From Boesenbergia rotunda (lineage: Eukaryota; Streptophyta; Magnoliopsida; Zingiberales; Zingiberaceae): 64,000 nucleotides of DNA. The first letter of the stretch is position 1. The number at the start of each line of letters is the position of its first letter. Both the position numbers and the translations under genes were made by a program. A model generated the notes under the pieces. The model had not been told where the DNA came from. It worked only from the letters and a program-made list of their open reading frames with translations, and searched no databases. The stretch covers positions 1 through 64,000 of the forward strand of contig JAGFNQ010005410.1 in assembly GCA_024364735.1 (NCBI GenBank), in the 5' to 3' direction. Shown here in pieces: positions 1 through 10,709 of this stretch.

Positions 1-1335
1 GGAAGTTTGTCGAGTGTGAAATTGATCATTGTGGTAATAAATTTAAACGGTTATTCATCTGCTTCAATGCATGTGCAATTGGTTTTATCAATGGATGTAG
101 ACCCTTGGTTTTCTTAGATGGCACTCACATAAAGAATAAATACAAAGGATGCATTTTGGTTGCTGTGGCAAAGGATGCTAATGATGATCTTTTCACATTA
201 GCATATTCAGTTGTAGATGCTGAAAATGATAATAATTGGGGATGATTCTGTTTCCAACTTAAAAGTGCCCTGCTTTCGCATTCCTATATTGGGTTCCATG
301 AGTTCACCTTTTTTTTTCTGATAGACATCCTGGGATAATCAAGGCTATTCAGATAATATTCCCAGATAGTCATCATGCCTACTGTTTGAGGCATTTGGTA
401 GACAATTTCGTGAAAACAGGTTTGGCTAATGGCATATTTCTGTTAGGAAAACATTGCTTTTTGAATAATACTAGTTTATGTACTATTTTTTTGTTATTTG
501 AATGTAGGTCATGCGAAGGTACCCACTTCATAACAAAAAATATTGGTCATCTATTTTCAAAAAAGCTGCATATGCCCTATCAACACAAGAATTTGAAGAA
601 TATGTTAACATGATAGTAGGGTCAATACCACTTGCCAAAGACTTTATAGTATCTTCGTGTCCAGAAAGTTGGGCAAATGCATATTTTCTAGGAAATCGGT
701 GGGGTGTCATGAATAATAACATAGCTGAGTCTTGGAATAATTGGGTTAAAGCTGCACGATTTCTTCCTATCGTGGCCATGGTCGATCACATACGGATTCA
801 AATTATGGATATGATGCACAGACGACGTGAAGCAACAATGGAGATGGTTAAAAGATTGAGTCCATCAAAGGAGAATGCTCTTGCAAAAACATATGCTGAA
901 TCTCGTAGTTTGATAGTGCGCAAGGCATGTGGTTGGAGTTTTGAAGTTGTGGATGGGAATAAATCATTTGCTGTTGATTTGTCTGCTCGGACTTGTTCGT
1001 GCAAAGCATGACAGATTAATAGGTTTCTATGCAAACATGCATGTTCAGCAATAGAGTCAAAGTTATTATCAGTATATGATTTCTGTGACAAGTACTTTAA
1101 AATAGAGTTGTATCGTGAAAGCTACAAAGGAATCGTAAATCCGATCCCTACATGTCATATGTCTGAGTACAATCTCGAGCAGCAATTTGTAATCAATGCT
1201 CCCATTGTTCGAAGCCAACCAGGCAGAAGAATAACTCAAAGGATACCTTCGCAAGTCGAAAAACGTGTGACAAAGTGTGGTCGGTGTCATGGGCGAGGTC
1301 ATAACCGACGCAGTTGCAAAGAAGCCATTAACTAA
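1..1335 (+). pseudogene. MULE (mudrA-type) transposase, degenerate, 5' truncated
   Basis: Translation from the window edge gives a MULE DDE domain (LDGTHIKNKYKG around 115-150, VDAENDNNWG around 212-242). A helical region follows in the uninterrupted stretch 511-1011 (WGVMNNNIAESWN). Next is a SWIM zinc finger (CSCKA at about 996-1010, then FLCKHACSAI at about 1024-1053) and a CCHC knuckle (CGRCHGRGHNRRSC, about 1276-1317). These domains occur in this order in mudrA-family transposases, which cut and rejoin the element ends. In-frame TGA codons interrupt it after NNWG (about 241) and inside the SWIM finger (about 1009), and there are frameshifts near 310-510. The N-terminal part lies off the left edge. 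It is certainly MULE-derived and not functional as read. Confidence 0.88.
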
Positions 1336-1746
1336 CTCTACTTTTATTTTGTGAAAATAGTATGGAACTGTTTGATTTACAAGTAAAATATTGTATTCTG
1401 AAATTTCTTTTAATGAGCATGTATATTTGATCTCTAATACATTTTCCAATTTACAGGAAAAAGAGGATGATAGAACAAGCAAGAAGCAAGGATGTACCTA
1501 AGAGAAGGAGTACTCGAACCAGTGCAATTATTCAGGGCGTGCTCTTGGTGTAATGGTCCTTTAATATTTTGTTATTTTAGTGATGTTAATGTACCGAGAA
1601 CTGTTTATGTAATGTGGGCTTGATACTAGTTGATGTTTAAGCTTGGTGTGATATCTGTATTTCATAGTTTTGGTAAATGACTCGTATTTGTTGTTGTTAT
1701 TGTGTTAGTTCAGTTGTGAAAATGAGTGTTAGTTCAGTTATGAAAC
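1336..1746 (+). other. 3' region of the MULE transposase gene
   Basis: This A/T-rich stretch follows the zinc-knuckle stop. It contains a plausible acceptor (tttacag at about 1450-1456) followed by a short basic reading frame with KRRSTRT-like residues ending near 1552. That could be a last exon or a remnant of one. GTTCAGTTATGAAA-like short repeats begin near 1705 and lead into the palindrome. No other gene is seen. Confidence 0.4.
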
Positions 1747-3800
1747 TTAATGCTTTTGATATATAATCTTTATTGTGTGAGTTCAGTTATGAAACTGAAT
1801 GTTTGTTCAGTTATGAAAATAAATGTTTGTTCAGTTATGAAACTCATTGTTATGATTTGTGTACTCTTTATGTGCATGACATATGTGGGATATACAAAGG
1901 AGATGCTGTCAGAATTTCAGCCGAAATTGAGTACAGATCAGCAGAAATTGAGTACAGATTGACGAAAATCGAGTACAAGGTTAGGAAACCTATACCTCTC
2001 TCATTGTCTTGATGCAAAGTCCATTGTAGTTGAGTCGAAGGTTAGGAAAACAAGATAGGATCATGATATATGCCCTATTATTTGACTATCTAAGAGTTGG
2101 GAAGGCCATTGAGATTTTGAGTACAAATTGATACAATCTCGGTACACATAGGCTGAAATCGAGTACAAATCAGCCCAAATTGAGTACATATTGATGAAAA
2201 TCGAGTACAAGGATAGGAAACCTATACCTCTCTCATGATCATGATGCAAAGTCCATTGTAGTTAGAGTCCAAGATTAGGAAAACCAAGATAGGATCATGA
2301 TATATGCCCTATTATTTGACAATCCAAGAGTTTGCAAGGCCATGGGGATTTTGAGTACAAATTGATGCAATTTCGGTACACATTGGCTGAAATCGAGTAC
2401 AAATCATCCCAAATTGAGTATAAATTTATGCAAATCGAGTACAAGGTTAGAAAACATATACCTCTCTCATGATCATGATGCAAAGTCCATTGTAGTTAGA
2501 GTCCAAGGTTAGGAAAACCAAGATAGGATTATGAGAGAGGTATAACTTACCTCTCTCATTGTAGTTAGAGTCCAAGGTTAGGAAAACAAGATAGGATCAT
2601 GATATATGTCCTATTATTTGACAATCCAAGAGTTTGCAAGGCCATGAGGATTTCGAGTACAAATTGATGCAATTTCGGTACACATTGGCTGAAATCGAGT
2701 ACAGATCATCCCAAATTGAGTATAAATTTATGCAAATCGAGTACAAGGTTAGAAAACATAGACCTCTCTCATGATCATGATGCAAAGTCCATTGTAGTTA
2801 GAGTCCAAGGTTAGGAAAACCAAGATAGGATCATGAGAGAGGAAAACATAGACCTCTCTCATGATCTTGATGCAAAGTCCATTGTAGTTAGAGTCCAAGG
2901 ATAGGAAAACAAGATAGGATCATGATATATGCCCTATTATTTGATAATCCAAGAGTTTGCAAGGCCATGGGGATTTCGAGTACAAATTGATGCAATTTAG
3001 GTACACATTGGCTGAAATCGAGTACAAATCATCCCAAATTGAGTATAAATTTATGCAAATCGAGTACAAGGTTAGAAAATATAGACCTCTCTCATGATCA
3101 TGAAGCAAAGTCCATTGTAGTTAGAGTCCAAGGTTAGGAAAACCAAGATAGGATCATGAGAGAGGTATCACTTACCTCTCTCATGATCATGATGCAAAGT
3201 CCATTGTAGTTGAGTCGAATGTTAGGAAAACAAGATAGGATCATGATATATGCCCTATTATTTGACAATCCAAGAGTTTGCAAGGCCATGGAGATTTTGA
3301 GTACAAATTGATGCAATTTAGGTACACATTGGCTGAAATCGAGTACAAATCATCCCAAATTGAGTATAAATTTATGCAAATCGAGTACAAGGTTAGAAAA
3401 CATATACCTCTCTCATGATCATGATGCAAAGTCCATTGTAGTTAGAGTCCAAGGTTAGGAAAACCAAGATAGGATCATGAGAGAGGAAAACATACACCTC
3501 TCTCATGATCTTGATGCAAAGTCCATTGTAGTTAGAGTCCAAGGTTAGGAAAACAAGATAGGATCATGATATATGCCCTATTATTTGACAATCCAAGAGT
3601 TTGCAAGGCCATGGGGATTTCGAGTACAAATTGATGCAATTTAGGTACACATTGGCTGAAATCGCGTACAGATCATCCCAAATTGAGTATAAATTTATGC
3701 AAATCGAGTACAAGGTTAGAAAACATAGACCTCTCTCATGATCATGATGCAAAGTCCATTGTAGTTAGAGTCCAAGGTTAGGAAAACCAAGATAGGAAAA
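1747..3800 (+). repeat. Left arm of a 4.1 kb palindrome (satellite units)
   Basis: The arm holds six related units whose landmark positions are 2061, 2295, 2597, 2920, 3241 and 3564, so spacings are 234, 302, 323, 321 and 323 bp. Each unit contains short sub-repeats built around GAGTACAA plus a conserved block (gcaaagtccattgtagttag). Each also yields a 62-codon open frame on the minus strand, which follows from the repetition and is not evidence of a gene. The outer part (1773-2012) has its exact counterpart, reverse-complemented, at 5599-5838. Landmark pairs on both sides sum to 7611, so the centre of symmetry is near 3806. Confidence 0.93.
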
Positions 3801-3810
3801 CCAAGATCAT

Positions 3811-5864
3811 GAGAGAGGTAAGTGATACCTCTCTCATGATCCTATCTTGGTTTTCCTAACCTTGGACTCTAACTACAATGGACTTTGTATCAAGATCATG
3901 AGAGAGGTAAGTGTTTCATAACAATGATCCTATCTTGGTTTTCCTAACCTTGGACTCTAACTACAATGGACTTTGCATGGGATGATCATGAGAGAGGTAA
4001 GTGATACCTCTCTCATGATCCTATCTTGGTTTTCCTAACCTTGGACTCTAACTACAATGGACTTTGCATCATGATCATGAGAGAGGTATATGTTTTCTAA
4101 CCTTATACTCGATTTGCATAAATTTATACTCAATTTGGGATGATTTGTACTTGATTTCAGCCAATGTGTACCGAAATTGCATCAATTTGTACTCGAAATC
4201 CCCATGGCCTTGCAAACTCTTGGATTGTCAAATAATAGGGCATATATCATGATCCTATCTTGTTTTCCTAACCTTGGACTCTAACTACAATGGACTTTGC
4301 ATGGGATGATCATGAGAGAGGTAAGTGATACCTCTCTCATGATCCTATCTTGGTTTTCCTAACCTTGGACTCTAACTACAATGGACTTTGCATCATGATC
4401 ATGAGAGAGGTATATGTTTTCTAACCTTGTACTCGATTTGCATAAATTTATACTCAATTTGTGATGATTTGTACTCGATTTCAGCCAATGTGTACCGAAA
4501 TTGCATCAATTTGTACTCAAAATCCCCATGGCCTTGCAAACTCTTGGATTGTCAAATAATAGGGCATATATCATGATCCTATCTTGTTTTCCTAACCTTG
4601 GACTCTAACTACAATGGACTTTGCATGGGATGATCATGAGAGAGGTAAGTGATACCTCTCTCATGATCCTATCTTGGTTTTCCTAACCTTGGACTCTAAC
4701 TACAATGGACTTTGCATGGGATGATCATGAGAGAGGTAAGTGATACCTCTCTCATGATCCTATCTTGGTTTTCCTAACCTTGGACTCTAACTACAATGGA
4801 CTTTGCATCATGATCATGAGAGAGGTCTATGTTTTCTAACATTGTACTCGATTTGCATAAATTTATACTCCATTTGGGATGATTTGTACTCGATATCAGC
4901 TAATGTGTACCGAAATTGCATCAATTTGTACTCAAAATCCCCATGGCCTTGCAAACTCTTGGATTGTCAAATAATAGGGCATATATCATGATCCTATCTT
5001 GGTTTTCCTAACCTTGGACTCTAACTACAATGGACTTTGCATGGGATGATCATGAGAGAGGTAAGTGATACCTCTCTCATGATCCTATCTTGGTTTTCCT
5101 AACCTTGGACTCTAACTACAATGGACTTTGCATTATGATCATGAGAGAGGTATATGTTTTCTAACCTTGTACTCGATTTGCATAAATTTATACTCAATTT
5201 GGGATGATTTGTACTCGATTTCAGCCAATGTGTACCGAAATTGCATCAATTTGTACTCAAAATCCCCATGGCCTTGCAAACTCTTGGATTGTCAAATAAT
5301 AGGGCATATATCATGATCCTATCTTGGTTTTCCTAACCTTGGACTCTAACTACAATGGACTTTGCATCATGATCATGAGAGAGGTATAGGTTTCCTATCC
5401 TTGTACTCGATTTTCATCAATATGCACTTAATTTGGGCTGATTTGTACTCGATTTCAGCCTATGTGTACCGAGATTGTATCAATTTGTACTCAAAATCTC
5501 AATGGCCTTCCCAACTCTTAGATAGTCAAATTATAGGGCATATATCATGATCCTATCTTGTTTTCCTAACCTTCGACTCAACTACAAAGGACTTTGCATC
5601 AAGACCATGAGAGAGGTATATGTTTCCTAACCTTGTACTCGACTTTCGTCAATCTGTACTCAATTTCTGCTGATCTGTACTCAATTTCGGCTGAAATTCT
5701 GACAGCATCTCCTTTGTATATCCCACATATGTCATGCACATAAAGAGTACACAAATCATAACAATGAGTTTCATAACTGAACAAACATTTATTTTCATAA
5801 CTGAACAAACATTCAGTTTCATAACTGAACTCACACAATAAAGATTATATATCAAAAGCATTAA
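3811..5864 (-). repeat. Right arm of the 4.1 kb palindrome
   Basis: This is the reverse complement of the left arm. Units have landmarks at 4064, 4388, 4803, 5128 and 5362, and the outermost spacing (234 bp) equals the outermost spacing of the left arm. The inner region differs in copy number and has extra short spacers (3890-4060, 4590-4800). This suggests inverted duplication followed by independent expansion or contraction near the centre. The arm ends close to 5864, beyond which the two sides no longer match. Transcription from either flanking MULE gene into this region would give a long foldback RNA. Confidence 0.92.
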
Positions 5865-6099
5865 GCAACTCACAACCATAATTACATAACATTCAGCAAC
5901 TCTCCATAACATTCAGTTTCATAACTCTCTCATGTTTTCCATATTTCAACGACAAAACATCCACTTTCCATAACATTCAGCAACTCACAACCATAATTAC
6001 ATAGGCTAAAGGTGATGAAGATAATATTTGCAGATACACCAACTTACAACAAATATACGTTTTCCACCAAAATTCATAATCACATGAGATTAGAAAAGT
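5865..6099. other. Spacer between palindrome and ULP1-like gene
   Basis: This stretch is A/T-rich with repeated CATAACATTCAGCAACTC-like phrases (5880-5990). It is the probable 3' UTR of the minus-strand ULP1-like gene, whose stop is at 6100-6102. No ORF of interest is seen. Confidence 0.4.
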
Positions 6100-8755
6100 C
6101 TACTTCTTCATAATTCCATTTTCATCTGACAGAATAATTGCTGCCATGTGTGCCCGATACGCATCCATCTTTACCTCTTTTTCGTAATTCCATATTTCAT
6201 CATCATCAAGCGCTAGACACTCAATCCACAAACAAGTAAAAACACCACAATCGAGTGTCTCGCCTTGGTGACGGCACTTTGTTTTCATTACTGTTATTTT
6301 ACCAAGGTCAAAGCCTGAGAAATTTTTCATGTATCCAGCCAAAAATTCAGCCTGCAAATATTTATTCAGCTGTGAAATTTATGTTTTAAGAGTTATTGAA
6401 ATATAAATGATGAAACTTACAAAAACTTTGGCTGTCCCGAAAGCAGCTGGATGTGGCTTGGAGTTCATGGTCTTGAATTTGCCTTCTCTTGTTGAATAGA
6501 ATAATAGATACCAATGCCATCCATAGTTCAAGGGAAAAATAATATATCTGCATCTTGTAAATAAATCTTCATTGAGATATTTTAATTGATTCCTTGTCAC
6601 TGAAGTAAGTTTTCCAACAAATTCTTCATACTCTCCCTTCCGCAGCAATCGATTACTCCTATGTCCTTCCAATTTATGAAGGACTTCTCTCTACATATAG
6701 AAATAGAGTCATATTTCTCATTGTAAACAAAAATTAAAGATTTCATTTGTAAGGTCAAAGAACACCACAAACCTGAACACCCATGTCCATGCCAAAAATT
6801 TCAAACCCTTTCTTGACACTTTGCTTTCTCATTATTTTCATGTAACAATCAATAATTTCGGATCCAACTGGATTACGAAATATGAATTCACAGAATTGGA
6901 GGCCATCAAGGACCACATCATCTTCCTCCCACACAACCACACTGTAAATTTGAAAATTTATATAATATTTTACTATAAAGGACTAATATTCTAGAAAAGG
7001 AAACATGTACAAGATTAACATACTCTAACTTATCTCGAGAAAGATATTCTGTTACCATCTCTCGCTCTTCATCAGTTGCTTCTTCATATCCACAAAAATT
7101 TCTCGTTTCTCTATATTTATTCATCACATCCGCAACAGCATCCCTTCCAATTGTAGCAACATCTATAGTCTTCTCTCCCTATGTAGATAGATTTAAGAAC
7201 ACAAGAATAAAATAGAAACACGGTTAACAATAAATAAATAAAATTAACTCTATTTTACCGTTTCCAGCACTATTGGGTCTACAATTGATGCTAACACTTC
7301 TTTGCCTGCCTTCCTCCTACGTTTAGGTGTTGTACTTGGCGGCGTAACATATATTTCACTCTTTTTTTTCTTCATTCTGTCTGCCCTTGTCCTAACCGTC
7401 ATTGCAATAGAGGACACAAATTGCTCTACTATATTCTTTTCAACCGGCACTTCAACAAACTCAGCCATTTCACCTTCAATGGAGTCTTTAACTTCAACTC
7501 TCTTGTTGTATTCTGACCCACTGATATCATCAGTCTGTGGATGTAGCTCACCAACAAACTCTTTCTCCATTGCTTCAGATTTGGCCCAACTTGTGCCAGC
7601 AATCAATCCACCACATTTAACACATTCTGAGCCCTGAAAAAATTACAAGATTCTTGTAGCAAATAAATATTTTCTCAACTTCATTTAACAAAATACTTAT
7701 TTAATGATAATATTACCGAAAAACTTGCTCGCCTATGATGAAACAGTATATCTTCATCCGAAAATGGTACAATGGATAACACCTTTTCACAATTAAAATT
7801 AAAAGGTCACTACAATTCATCATATTTGAGTATGTCTACTATAAAATATGAACTTACTTTACTATAGTCAATGGAATTCAATAACCTCTCCGCTAAATCA
7901 GGTTTGTTAGGTATCTTACTTTCCCCCCAACGGAACAACCTGGGAAAAGTATGTAGCGAACGTACTACTCCAAGAGAAGGTATTCTTTCATATACCCATC
8001 CCTAAATAAATAAATTTATTAGTATAACAGAACAAAACATAATAAAAGCATACTAAAAATACTCACCATCAATCCAACAGTTGAACCATCTAAATACTTC
8101 TTTCTGCTAACATCACCCTTTCCAATATATTTGAAAATTTGATTGCTCAAAAATCTATAAGCCGCATCTCCCCACGAATAATCAAAGAAGGTGGTCAGGT
8201 AATGAATCGAGGTGTTGAGTAGTTGGCCACAGGAAAAATGATACAATTAAACACTAAACAAATAAACATCCGAACAAAATCATCCACATCTGAGTTACTC
8301 TCTGATCCAGCTAAAGAGGATAGTCTATCATAGATTGCACTTCTGGTCACGTTGCCAACTTTCCTAGAGAAATACTGAGCAACAAATTTAGACTCCAAAT
8401 TCACATCTAAATCAACTGGTTGCCCTGCATAACGTAAGCCAAGAACAATGGAAAACTCTGGTGATGTAAAGGGAACAACAATATTTTCACCAAATACAAA
8501 TGAATGAGATTGCAACTGAAATCTTTTTAAAATTATATCAACTCTGGAGCTGCTGATCGCCAATTTGGGCATCTTAAGCCATATACCAAATGGAGTGTTT
8601 TGAATACTCTCCTTTTGCTTATCAGTCATTTTCGGTCCCACTTCATCCATCACAGCTCTAAAAAAAGTAGGTGAACACTGAAACTGAGTTTTTTGCCTAC
8701 TGTTAACCTCTTTAGCATCTTTGTTATTCTTTGCTTCTTTCTTAGTCTTCACCAT
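6100..8755 (-). CDS. ULP1-like (C48) cysteine protease gene of MULE/Kaonashi type, multi-exon, one likely frameshift
   Basis: ULP1 proteases cleave SUMO precursors or conjugates; the role of MULE-borne copies is not known. Reading starts at 8755 (MVKTKK) with a DUF1985-like N-terminal region (TPFGIWLKM, IVLGLRYAG). Exons inferred from GT-AG borders include about 8066-8220, 7858-8001, 7257-7634, 7023-7178, 6773-6942, 6421-6690 and 6100-6351; phases agree at the junctions checked. The protease domain is in the last two exons: GWHWYLLF (His), KTMNSKPH, and a QGETLDCGVF block (Gln and Cys). The position normally holding the catalytic Asp reads Asn (MNS). A one-base shift near 8198 separates PRFIT from YLTTFFDYSWGDAAYRFL; otherwise the frame looks maintained. 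A basic KRRRK stretch near 7310 could be a nuclear signal. Family is certain; activity is doubtful. Confidence 0.8.
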
Positions 8756-9709
8756 CTTTGATTCTGTTCAACCCTTACTCAAAATATCCAACACAATTTT
8801 AGTATTTAGACCATAAAGTAAACTGAAAATTAATCAAGTAAACATTTGCCTACTTACAAACAATAAACATTCAATTTAATAATAATAGAAAAAATTTAAT
8901 ATCATCATTAAACATGAACAATTGCCTATTTATCTATAGAAATGGCAATTGCTGACAACTGCCTATTTACCTCCCTCTCACCACTTATCTATAATCAAGG
9001 AATTCTTAAATTTTTAAAGAATGATGCAAATAGTATTGATAAATTGAAATCTCATAGGAATAGTAACAATATACTCATAATAGGGCGAAGTTGTACTTAA
9101 TCAATCACTAATCTTTGTTTAAACGATTAGGGAAATAAGAAAGATGATAATTAGAGAGTTCCGACTAATAGATAAAAAATCTACAAAAAAAATGCCTGGC
9201 TTCAACTCTATCTCCGGCGACAAAGCTTGATTCAGTCTCCTCGTGGTGGGTTGATGGATCTACACGGTTATAATCTTGCTTCACATTGTCTCGGGAAGAA
9301 ATGGGGGAGAGGAAAATGGTCGACTTGTCTTGATTTCGCTGATTAGGGTTTACAAGATTAAGTCGTCAAGAAATTTGGGAAGAAGGAAACGCCGGAGAGG
9401 AAGCTGGCTTGATTTCGCCGGTGAAGGACGCCGAGAATGTGTCGTCAAGAACTCGCGGGAGAAGAAAATTGAGGAGAGGAAGCTGGCTTGATTTCGCCGG
9501 TGAAGGACGCCGAGATTGTGTCGGGGGGAAAACGAAGCTGCGGGAGAAGAAATGCGGGAAAATCAAAAGCGGGAAAAGTAAGAAGGGTATATTAGTAAAT
9601 TTATGTATTGGGGAGTTAAAACTAAAAAATAGGGAGTTAAAACTTATGTTTCCTTACCCGGGGAGCGGACACAAGGCAATTTTTGAAATAGGGATTTATC
9701 TCTAATTTA
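8756..9709. mobile_element. Subterminal region and probable right terminus of the MULE
   Basis: Upstream of the ULP1-like gene is A/T-rich DNA (8756-9170), then a G-rich segment with direct repeats: a block containing ttgatttcgccggtgaagg occurs near 9410 and again near 9488. From 9590 come two gggagttaaaact phrases and an outer stretch ending in tctctaatttaccg near 9709. The outer sequence resembles MULE terminal inverted repeats. The promoter of the ULP1-like gene must lie here. The exact end cannot be set without the left terminus. Confidence 0.5.
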
Positions 9710-9912
9710 CCGTTTTTACTTCCTAAATTGATGGTATATATTTTATTAAAAATTTTGAGAAAATTATATTGTAACTATATATATATATATATATATTATC
9801 GACACGGCATCCAACTTCGGAATTTTAAATCTGGATGCAAATACCGAGCACGGTTTGGTTTGCAGTTTAGTCGAATTAGTGAACCGGTAAAACATAAACC
9901 GGGTGTTCACCG
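9710..9912 (+). promoter_or_regulatory. Short upstream region of the TPD1-like gene
   Basis: About 200 bp separates the probable MULE end from the TATA box. It includes a TA dinucleotide run (about 9776-9796) and two AAACCGG-type motifs (9880-9902). No coding sequence is supported. Confidence 0.4.
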
Positions 9913-9922
9913 TATATATAAA
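9913..9922 (+). promoter_or_regulatory. TATA box for the TPD1-like gene
   Basis: TATATATAAA lies upstream of a pyrimidine-rich stretch (9958-10000) typical of a plant 5' leader. Transcription would start roughly 9945-9955. No other TATA-like motif in this interval is better placed. Confidence 0.55.
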
Positions 9923-10007
9923 CCTCCCCCGATGCCATCTGAATCATCGGATTAATCATTTCTTCGTATCTCTTCTCTCACCGCGCTTTCCTTCGTTCGC
10001 AACAGCG

Positions 10008-10031
10008 ATGGCAGCCTCCCCGCGCCCATAA
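10008..10031 (+). promoter_or_regulatory. Upstream ORF of 7 codons in the 5' leader
   Basis: ATG GCA GCC TCC CCG CGC CCA TAA lies in the predicted leader, just before a possible splice donor (accag|gttcg at 10038/10039). A matching acceptor (ttgcag) ends at 10581, giving a leader intron of about 540 bp. If this ATG is in the mature mRNA, it could reduce translation of the downstream frame at 10710. Confidence 0.4.
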
Positions 10032-10709
10032 TGACCAGGTTCGATCTCTTCTCTAAAAGCCCTTCTCTGTTCTAATTTGAATCATTGTTGTTTTTGTTTC
10101 CCGTTCTTGAACGCGTCGGGCTCCGAATGAAGCGGTGGAGGAGAATAGATCGCCAGCTCGGGTCGTTTTTCCTTTTGGTGCGACTTCATCTATGATCTCT
10201 GAGTTCTTCCTACTTCTGCTCTGCCGCCTGCCGTGAGCATTTCCGGTTGCGGGGTCCCGCTTGGCACCCGAGGCTGTTGACGGTCCAACGGACAATCAAA
10301 ACGCTCGACGCGGGGCGTTTGCCCTCGAGTCCCGAGGCCTCGTACCGCAAACGGGGAAGGCTTGTGGGAGCGCCATGGGTTTCCATGCAACGAAGCGACC
10401 CTCCTTTTTCGCCTTTCCGGAGATTTAGGGCAGCGACGGAACTGATTGATAGATCTCTACTCCCCGTTGTAGTCTTTCTGTGGCTCCTAATCCGAGGCGT
10501 CGCCAAGTCAAATGCTCTCTTCTTCTTTTTTCTCTGACGAAAATACTTACATCGATTTGCACCGCCCCTTTGTTGTTGCAGGTTGTGTACTCTCCCTAAA
10601 GAGTTCTGAAGTTCAATGGTTTCTAGTTCCTAGTTAGGGCTTCCATTGAGCCTGCGATCTCTTCTGCAAACCAAGAATCTAGGGCGAAGTATCTCGAGAC
10701 GCGTGGAAG

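Larger units (their letters stand above)
1..9709. mobile_element. MULE carrying transposase and ULP1-like protease, left end missing
   Basis: The element is defined by a MULE transposase on the plus strand (1-1335), a ULP1-like protease gene on the minus strand (8755-6100) and a large palindrome between their 3' ends. Convergent genes are also the layout of maize MuDR, and MULEs that carry ULP1-like genes are an established group (Kaonashi/KI). The right boundary is put near 9709, where an A/T-rich stretch read inward from there (ggtaaattagagataaatcc) resembles MULE terminal inverted repeats. This is inferred, because the left terminus and the expected 9-bp target duplication lie outside the window. 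The transposase is broken, so the copy is probably immobile unless helped in trans. Confidence 0.75.

Noticed and set aside
2061..5550. Eleven 62-codon frames with near-identical sequence in the palindrome
   Set aside because: They follow the satellite unit and occur once per unit in both arms. No start context, family resemblance or independent coding constraint is visible.
9776..9796. TA dinucleotide run as the promoter TATA box
   Set aside because: It is a simple repeat about 140 bp upstream of the better-placed TATATATAAA at 9913.
10247..10537. Open frames on both strands between the leader exon and the TPD1-like start
   Set aside because: G/C-rich sequence gives long frames by chance, and the region is bounded by plausible intron borders. 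None resembles a known protein.
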